From Euryodendron excelsum (taxonomy: Eukaryota > Streptophyta > Magnoliopsida > Ericales > Pentaphylacaceae): a stretch of 64,000 bases of DNA. Of this stretch, positions 59,010 to 64,000 are shown in pieces. Position numbers and translations under genes: made by a program. Positions within the stretch are counted from its first letter, which is position 1, and each line of letters begins with the position of its first letter. Where the stretch lies: positions 21,184,001 through 21,248,000 of the forward strand of contig CM065394.1 of the NCBI GenBank assembly GCA_033060915.1. Reading direction: 5' to 3'. The notes under the pieces are model-generated. The model was given only the letters and a program-made list of their open reading frames with translations. It made no database searches and had not been told where the DNA came from.

Positions 59010-61168
59010 TAAGTTGTCAAAAAGCATTGCTTGGCAGCAACTTGGTCTCCTTTGATCTCCTATATGCCCTCCTTACTTGAAAAGCGTATCGGTTGATAGT
59101 AGGTGGAAGGTATAGCCTTCATCAGGTGCAACCATTTCCGACTTATTATGGCGTTATACGGCGAGGGCACTTTAACAATCGAGAATTTGGTCTGCAACGT
59201 GACATTTCCAGCCATCACTAGTAAGGTCACCTATCCTAGTGCCCAAACTGGGTCTGAGTTAAAGCCAATCAAAGGGTTGAGAGATGGTGTAGATTGAAAT
59301 CTTTCAGCCCTAGCTTCTTAAATAGGTCATAGTACATTACCTCCGATGAGCTTCCCTAGTCTATCAGGATCCTCTTGACATTGCAGTCCCCGATTCGCAG
59401 CATCGTAACTAGTACATCATTATGGGGTGTTTGGACCCTCACCAAGTCATCATCCGTGAAGGTTATGGCCCTGCTTCTATTGCCTATCTTAGGCCTATTT
59501 ACTAGGGGTTGCATTTGCATCACTTCTCTTAGGTGTGCAACCTTTTGTATTTCTGCTCGATATTATTCGGGTCGACTTCCATCGAATCGTCTAAGATATA
59601 CAATACTGTAATTACTCTAGGCTGCTCCACCCGAGGTTCTCTTTGTGGTGCCTCCCTTGGTTTGGCTTGCTCTTCCTGCTTTGTTTTGTCATAGTTTATG
59701 AACCAGCCAAGTTGCCCTGCCTTTACTAAATCCTCCAAGTGATTCCTAAAGTATTTGTAATTTTTTGTCATGTGGCACCTTTCCTTATAATACAAGCAGA
59801 ACTTCTCGGGGTTTTTGGTGCTGGGATCCCCTCCCAACTTTGGGGGCCATTCGAAATAAAGCTTATCATTGATTTGGGGTAATATTTTATAGATCGAGTC
59901 CTTGAATACTATGTTTATGCATTCTGATGTTCTCTTCCCCTACCATTGGGTTCCTCCTGCCAAGGTTGTTTTGGCCTCGCAGGGCTCTTTTTTTTTTTTT
60001 TTTTTTCTTGATTTCTTGCCAATCTTCCCCTAATTCAGCAGTATAAAGTCTTCTTCAACCCTTGAATATTGCTTAATTTGCTCTATAAGCTTGGGCATTT
60101 TGAGTGCTGGTCGTTTGGTCAAGGATTGTCTCAGACAATGCTCCCTAGTCCATCTTTCTAGGCTGCTTGCTATTATCAATAAACCGTGTTGTAAGCAACT
60201 CGGCCAGTTGCTTTAAGCTCCCCACCGATCTCGAGGTAGTTTGTCAACTAGCGAAGGGCTGATTCACCTAAGTTGGATGGAAAAAGTTGGCACTTCAAAG
60301 ACTCATCTCCACTCCATAAAGCTATAATCTGCTTGTAGTGCTGTATATGACTGATAGGATTAGATTTCGCATCGTAAGGAGTAAATCTTGGGAGTGTGAA
60401 CTTCCTGGAAGGTCGATGACTCTCTAGTCTTTCTATGAATGGAGATGATGTGATTTGCTCCGAGGCCTTTCTCGCCACATCCCGAGCAATTCTTCCTTCA
60501 GGCAGTGCAACTTTTCTCTCCAACTAGTCATTAAGCCATCGATTTAGGTCCTCCCAACCTACATTTGAGTCAGCCCAATCTTTCCGTGGTGGCTGACCCT
60601 CTCAATGTGTCCTCCTGTGGTGGCCAGTACTAGAGGCATGGCTACGGGGCTGCCTAATAGAGGGGACGTTAGTACCTAGTGAAATCTACCATCTTCTCCA
60701 ACGTCCATGCCAACCTTTGGATCTCCCTTGATTTATACTTTTACCCCTATGTCAACTTCTCTACCTAACGACATCTTCCTTCACGGCTTTTAGCTGCTTT
60801 TCTAGTACAACAATCTTCTGAACACGCTCCCTTAATTCCTCTTCTGGGACCCTGAGGCTCGATTGCCATCGTGGGGGATCACTAGAACATGAAGGGTTTC
60901 TTCGACTGTTAGATTGGCGTAGAGGCTTCCAACCCATGGCTTGGGGTCCCCTATGCTGATTGTCTTCTTCGGTGTCTAGGAGATCAGAAGCTAGGTAATG
61001 AATCTCTAACTATAGGTGTAGATCTCTCCAATCTCAGTAATACATTGACACGTCCCGGTACTTTGATGGAATTTTTCCCTCTAAAGAGAGATGGCTTCGA
61101 ACATCATAGCAGTAAAGAATCTCATGGCTGGTAGGATCTACTCTTCCTCCGATGTTGCTTGTACTCAT
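59010..61168 (-). pseudogene. Gag and protease of the Tat element
   Basis: From the ATG at 61168 (MSTSNIGGRVDPTSHEI) the minus strand reads a gag. A heptad region (LRERVQKIVVLEKQLKAV) lies near 60780-60850. The capsid core FTLPRFTPYDAKSNPISHIQ, then HYKQIIALWSGDESLKCQLF and PSNLGESALR is at 60248-60523. A degraded knuckle region (FCLYYKERCHMTKNYKYF with RNHLEDLVKAGQL) is at 59529-59837. The protease follows: AITFTDDDLVRVQTPHNDVL, then VKRILID with a stop in place of the next active-site residue near 59375, and GSSEVMYYDLF. It ends near 59010 where the short element is inserted. Several stops and frameshifts make it inactive. The motif set is that of Tat gag-pro. Confidence 0.82.
59988..60006 (+). 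repeat. T-run of 19 bases
   Basis: A homopolymer inside the Tat gag region, a likely slippage expansion that also breaks the minus-strand frame into a poly-lysine run. Confidence 0.9.
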
Positions 61169-61183
61169 CTTCTTAGCTCGGCC

Positions 61184-61201
61184 TTCCCATAGATGATGCC
61201 A
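61184..61201 (-). other. Primer-binding site of the Tat element
   Basis: Minus strand TGGCATCATCTATGGGAA lies two bases after the LTR end. It resembles the TGGCGCCGTCTGTGGG PBS common in Tat-group elements, with C-to-T and G-to-A type changes. Confidence 0.72.
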
Positions 61202-61203
61202 AT

Positions 61204-61653
61204 TATACGTGAAATTTTTAGGAAGGCTTGATTTGCTTCTCAAACCAACGTGACTAGCTCTAAGCAATGTACAAAAACGAGAACAATAAGAATGCATTAA
61301 TCTTTTTTGGGCCGATGGCACTCCTAAAATTAAGTTAAGCAAGATTAATCTCAATGATTCGAACAAAAATACTATGCACTAATTCAAATGAACATACTTT
61401 ACTTCTTAGCCGCATAATATATTTATAAGTTTTGAAAAATAATATTCATTCTACTTCTAAAATTCGATTACTTTTGAATCAATTTAAAATAAATTTAAAC
61501 TTATCTTTTAAGTGGCTTAGTTCACGTGAGCTTGGAACTCTTGTCCATTCAACCTACTGCTAAACCCTTCGGCCTCAATTTATTTTACTGGCCTATCCTC
61601 TTTAAATCGGCCTGACATGTTTATCCCAGGACTTCTGATGTACGTGGCCCACA
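61204..61653 (-). repeat. 5' LTR of the Tat element
   Basis: Direct repeat of 17751-18197. Plus-strand end GTGGCCCACA, start TATACGTGAAATTTTT. The minus-strand TATA region (ATTTATA on plus, 61421-61427) points away from the SppA gene. Confidence 0.85.
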
Positions 61654-61658
61654 CCCCT
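61654..61658. repeat. Target-site duplication CCCCT (right copy)
   Basis: CCCCT directly follows GGCCCACA at 61653. It pairs with 17746-17750, although the two are 43.9 kb apart. Confidence 0.85.
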
Positions 61659-61720
61659 CCTCTATCTGTCCTCCTCATCCCCACTCTTCAGTCTTCAATT
61701 TTTTCAGAGAGGCATAGGGA
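61659..61720 (+). promoter_or_regulatory. Remaining 5' leader of the SppA-like gene
   Basis: The 62 bases between the TSD and the start codon are C/T-rich (CTCCTCTATCTGTCCTCC), as expected for a plant leader. No TATA box lies here; any original core promoter would be on the far side of the element, left of 17746. Confidence 0.5.
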
Positions 61721-62203
61721 ATGTCGAAGCTTCCGCACACTTCTCACTTCATCTCCATACACCGCCGGTGCTTCTCCTCCAGCACACTCACCAAATTTCC
61801 ACCTTCAATTCTCCTCACACCCTCTCTTTCTCCTCTCCGTTGCCGATTCTCTCTCTATACTCCGTTCTCAATCCCTCAACCTCTCCAATACCTTCCCAAT
61901 TCATATCGTCGCCGAAACATTTCAATTCGAGCTTTCGATTCATCTTCTGAGACGAAAGAGGACGAAGCGTCGGCTGAGAAAGAGAAAGACCCTAATTCTT
62001 CCAAAACTGAGCCCCCCTCTGGTAAGTCCGAGAGGGATAACGGAAGTGTGAGCAGCTGCGATGAGGATTATCCGAGCGGCGAGTTTGAATTCAATGAGTT
62101 CAGTGCCTGGAAGAAATTTGTGGTGAAGCTTCGAATGCTTATTGCATTTCCATGGCAGCGCGTTCGCAAGGGCAGTGTTCTAACCATGAAATTGCGCGGC
62201 CAG
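61721..62203 (+). CDS. SPPA1: Chloroplast SppA-like signal peptide peptidase (protease IV), exon 1
   Basis: An open frame starts MSKLPHTSHFISIHRRC. Residues 1-70 are rich in Ser, Pro, Arg and Leu and poor in acids, ending NISIRAF, a typical stromal processing context near residues 70-71. Residues 72-120 are acidic and charged (SSETKEDEAS...). Residues 120-161, with EFNEFSAWKKFVVKLRML and FPWQRVRKGSVLTMKLRGQ, are what I recognise as the conserved region just before the peptidase domain of plant SppA. The exon is exactly 161 codons and ends CAG followed by GTGCGC, a phase-0 donor at 62204. The catalytic Ser and Lys lie in later exons, not seen in this window. Plant SppA is a thylakoid-associated serine protease linked to light acclimation. 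The frame is intact. The gene symbol is by homology. Confidence 0.85.
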
Positions 62204-64000
62204 GTGCGCTTTGCTTCATTATCTTTGCATTTTCAAAGATGAATTCAAGAAAGTTTGCATCAAAGATAATAATTGGCTTGAATAGATTTCAATTCTATGC
62301 TAGTGGCTTACTTGTCAGTTATCTAGTTCATCAATTTGTATTATGCATTCATAAAAATTTGCATTGACATGTATTTTGTTTGGTTTGACTCTGATTCTTG
62401 TATTTGGAAGTGCCTGAGGGGTGTAAATGTAATTTATATTATGGTATCCTTTGCACGCTGTTGACTCTGTACTGTCTCTTAGAAATTTTGAAACAAAAGA
62501 TGGTAGTGGACTCGACTCATCTAAGATCAGCAAGGTCTTGGCTCAACTTTCTCGGATCAGCTACATCAATTATTTAGGATCATTGTTGTTGTTCTTTTTT
62601 GCAGTGATGTTATTCATATGCCGCCCATATTGTGGACATCAATATTACTTGGCAAAGTTTCACCAATTTTCTGTATCACATAACACTGTTCTTTTGAAAC
62701 CAGAATCCACTTATCCAATACATACCTAGGTGTTCATAACATGGTGTTTGTTGGATAACTTTATCAGTATCCTTCTGCATTACATATTCTCCAGTAACTA
62801 TATGCAAATTTAGTGTAGAAATCCATTTATGGCACACTTAAGACAAAATACGGACTGAGTTTTAACAGACACAGATATAAGCCATTGTGATCAATCAATT
62901 ATGTTTCCTTATAGAAGGAATAAGCTTTAGCCTTGCCTTCAATTTATTTCAATAAGTGGCCTGAGTTCACTAGGCAACATATTTATCTTTAGTTGGATTG
63001 TTTCTCCAAAGCAGCAAAGCATAAATAGAAGTTGGAGTCCAATTTACAGTCCTCATCTATCTATGCTTTACAGTTATTTAAAGCTGGATAAACTTCCAGG
63101 AGGTTTAAAATGTCAATTTAACTTCATGATATTTAACTCAACTGCAACATATAAAACTGTGGTCTACGGCAAGAAAATATCAATTTCAGACTTAGTTCTG
63201 CTCTAAGTCACATAGTTCGCACAAGAGGGCTGCCACACAACGCTCTAGTTTGCAGATTTACAAATTCGGCCATAGTTGGCGATGAATTCGCGGATTGATT
63301 TTGGTGCGCGTGCGAATTGCTTCCCAACTTGGCATTTTTCGGCAGTCTATGTTCTCTACCATGAAAAACACCACACCAAATCATATTCCTACCCATCCTT
63401 CGACTACCGCAGCATTGCATGTGAGTCATATGACTTGTGCAAAATCTGAACGGATGGCCTAATGGGGAGTCAAACCTCTAACTACTTGGCAAGGGAGACA
63501 CCTAGCCGCTATAGCACCTTCAATTTTGTGTGTTATTTTGTTACTTTTATTCTTTTAAGGAGGTAAACTCTCTTCCAAATAATTAAAAAAAAGACCCAAA
63601 ACACATATTTAATGATAAAAAATATTAAAATTATAAATTAAAAATTAATTAATGTAGACGGTCTCTAGACGCTCTCATTCTCAATTTTTTGACAAATGAC
63701 GCTCTCGCGCACCCGCACTCGCACTTTGTGTGCCTTAGGTTCAGCTGGTATACTGTTGAGATGTCATGCACATATATGCTAATTTCTCTGAAAGAAAAAG
63801 GAAAAAAATCAACTATTATTTATAGTTTACTTATCTGTGCAAAACCGAAGTGAGGCAAATATCACTTATTTACTAAATGACCACAACCTTTGAACATGTT
63901 TATAGTTCTTTAACTCCTCGAACTAGCTGCCTTTAATGTTCAAGGATACAATCCTTTTATGTTTCTATGATTAGGATCAGATGACTATCCCAACTCGTTA
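62204..64000 (+). other. First intron of the SppA-like gene (no further exon found)
   Basis: GT at 62204-62205 opens the intron. I searched all plus-strand frames to 64000 for the expected next block (beginning ISDQL or similar) and saw nothing convincing. The ORF at 62451-62729 does not resemble SppA. The DNA is AT-rich, with a possible SINE at 63190-63520. The gene therefore continues beyond the window, or the exon is lost. Confidence 0.55.
63190..63520 (-). mobile_element. Possible tRNA-derived SINE
   Basis: The minus strand has a box-A-like TAGCGGCTAGG (63501-63511) and a box-B-like GGTTTGACTCC (63466-63476), about 30 bases apart, as in a tRNA-type RNA polymerase III promoter. The body of about 300 bases downstream has no open frame conserved with anything I know. 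No clear tail or TSD was found. It could instead be a decayed tRNA pseudogene. Confidence 0.35.

Larger units (their letters stand above)
17751..61653 (-). mobile_element. Tat-lineage Ty3/Gypsy element, 43.9 kb with nested insertions
   Basis: The 447 and 450 bp ends (17751-18197 and 61204-61653) are direct repeats and are bounded by perfect CCCCT duplications. On the minus strand the order is 5' LTR (61653 to 61204), PBS, gag, protease (to about 59010), then after nested insertions an antisense accessory ORF (29830 to 18617 on the plus strand), a polypurine tract and the 3' LTR. Gag motifs and the antisense ORF fit the Tat group. Reverse transcriptase, RNase H and integrase are not found anywhere between 18198 and 59010 and were probably lost in a deletion now marked by the 30374/30375 junction. 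The element's own DNA amounts to only about 6-7 kb; the rest is later insertions. Confidence 0.85.

Noticed and set aside
17746..61658. Reading the CCCCT pair as chance
   Set aside because: The pair sits exactly at the ends of two homologous LTRs with matching PBS and PPT sides, so chance is unlikely.
61617..62051. 144-codon plus-strand frame overlapping SppA exon 1
   Set aside because: It begins inside the Tat LTR and is out of frame with the recognised SppA sequence.
62451..62729. Second exon of the SppA-like gene
   Set aside because: The translation (SVLSLRNFETKDGSGL and a hydrophobic segment) does not match the SppA family and has no matching splice pair that keeps a known domain.

Overview
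The window is plant nuclear DNA, most likely from a dicot-type genome with many retrotransposons. The evidence is plant-type LTR retroelements (Copia, Tekay/Del-like chromovirus, Tat and Ogre-like Ty3/Gypsy), initiator-Met and Arg tRNA primer-binding sites, an L1-like LINE remnant, a piece resembling plastid ycf2, and exon 1 of a chloroplast-targeted SppA (protease IV) homologue. I cannot name the species. Almost all of the 64 kb is nested retrotransposon. The only host gene I can support is the SppA-like exon at 61721-62203 (+).

Layout. 1-1555: minus-strand Copia pol fragment that runs off the left edge. 1556-2188 plus 11380-15029: a 5'-truncated LTR of a large-LTR Ogre-like family (called OgL here, + strand), split by a Tekay/Del-like chromovirus at 2189-11374 with a CCACG target-site duplication (TSD). 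15030-16150: LINE remnant (-). 16370-16760: small plastid-like patch. 16760-17750: AT-rich DNA that was once the immediate upstream flank of the SppA gene.

17751-61653 is one Tat-lineage element on the minus strand. It has 447 and 450 bp LTRs, a perfect CCCCT TSD, a PBS, gag and protease at the high-coordinate end, and an antisense extra ORF of the Transposase_28/'putative gypsy type transposon' kind near its 3' LTR. Its RT-RNaseH-integrase is missing. Inside it lie: (a) a Tekay-like solo LTR (20125-28999), holding an OgL solo LTR (20186-26592, TSD TGTGT), which itself holds a third-family solo LTR (22414-24486, TSD GGCTT); (b) an Ogre-like element (30375-55368, -) with gag but no recognisable pol, an antisense plant-mobile-domain (PMD) ORF, a truncated 3' LTR, an OgL solo LTR in its interior (36221-41737) and another, inverted OgL solo LTR inside its 5' LTR (49348-54070, +); (c) a short non-autonomous element (55371-59007, +) with a Met-type PBS.

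The genes do not form a working system; every retroelement ORF seen is broken. The noteworthy biology is structural. A 43.9 kb nested block sits 62 bp upstream of an SppA start codon and has separated the gene from its original upstream DNA. The Tekay polyprotein stays in one frame for 1528 codons yet carries 17 stops, many of a C-to-T type. Two unrelated Ty3/Gypsy elements each carry an antisense accessory ORF. The OgL LTRs are crowded with lineage-specific tandem arrays and inverted repeats.
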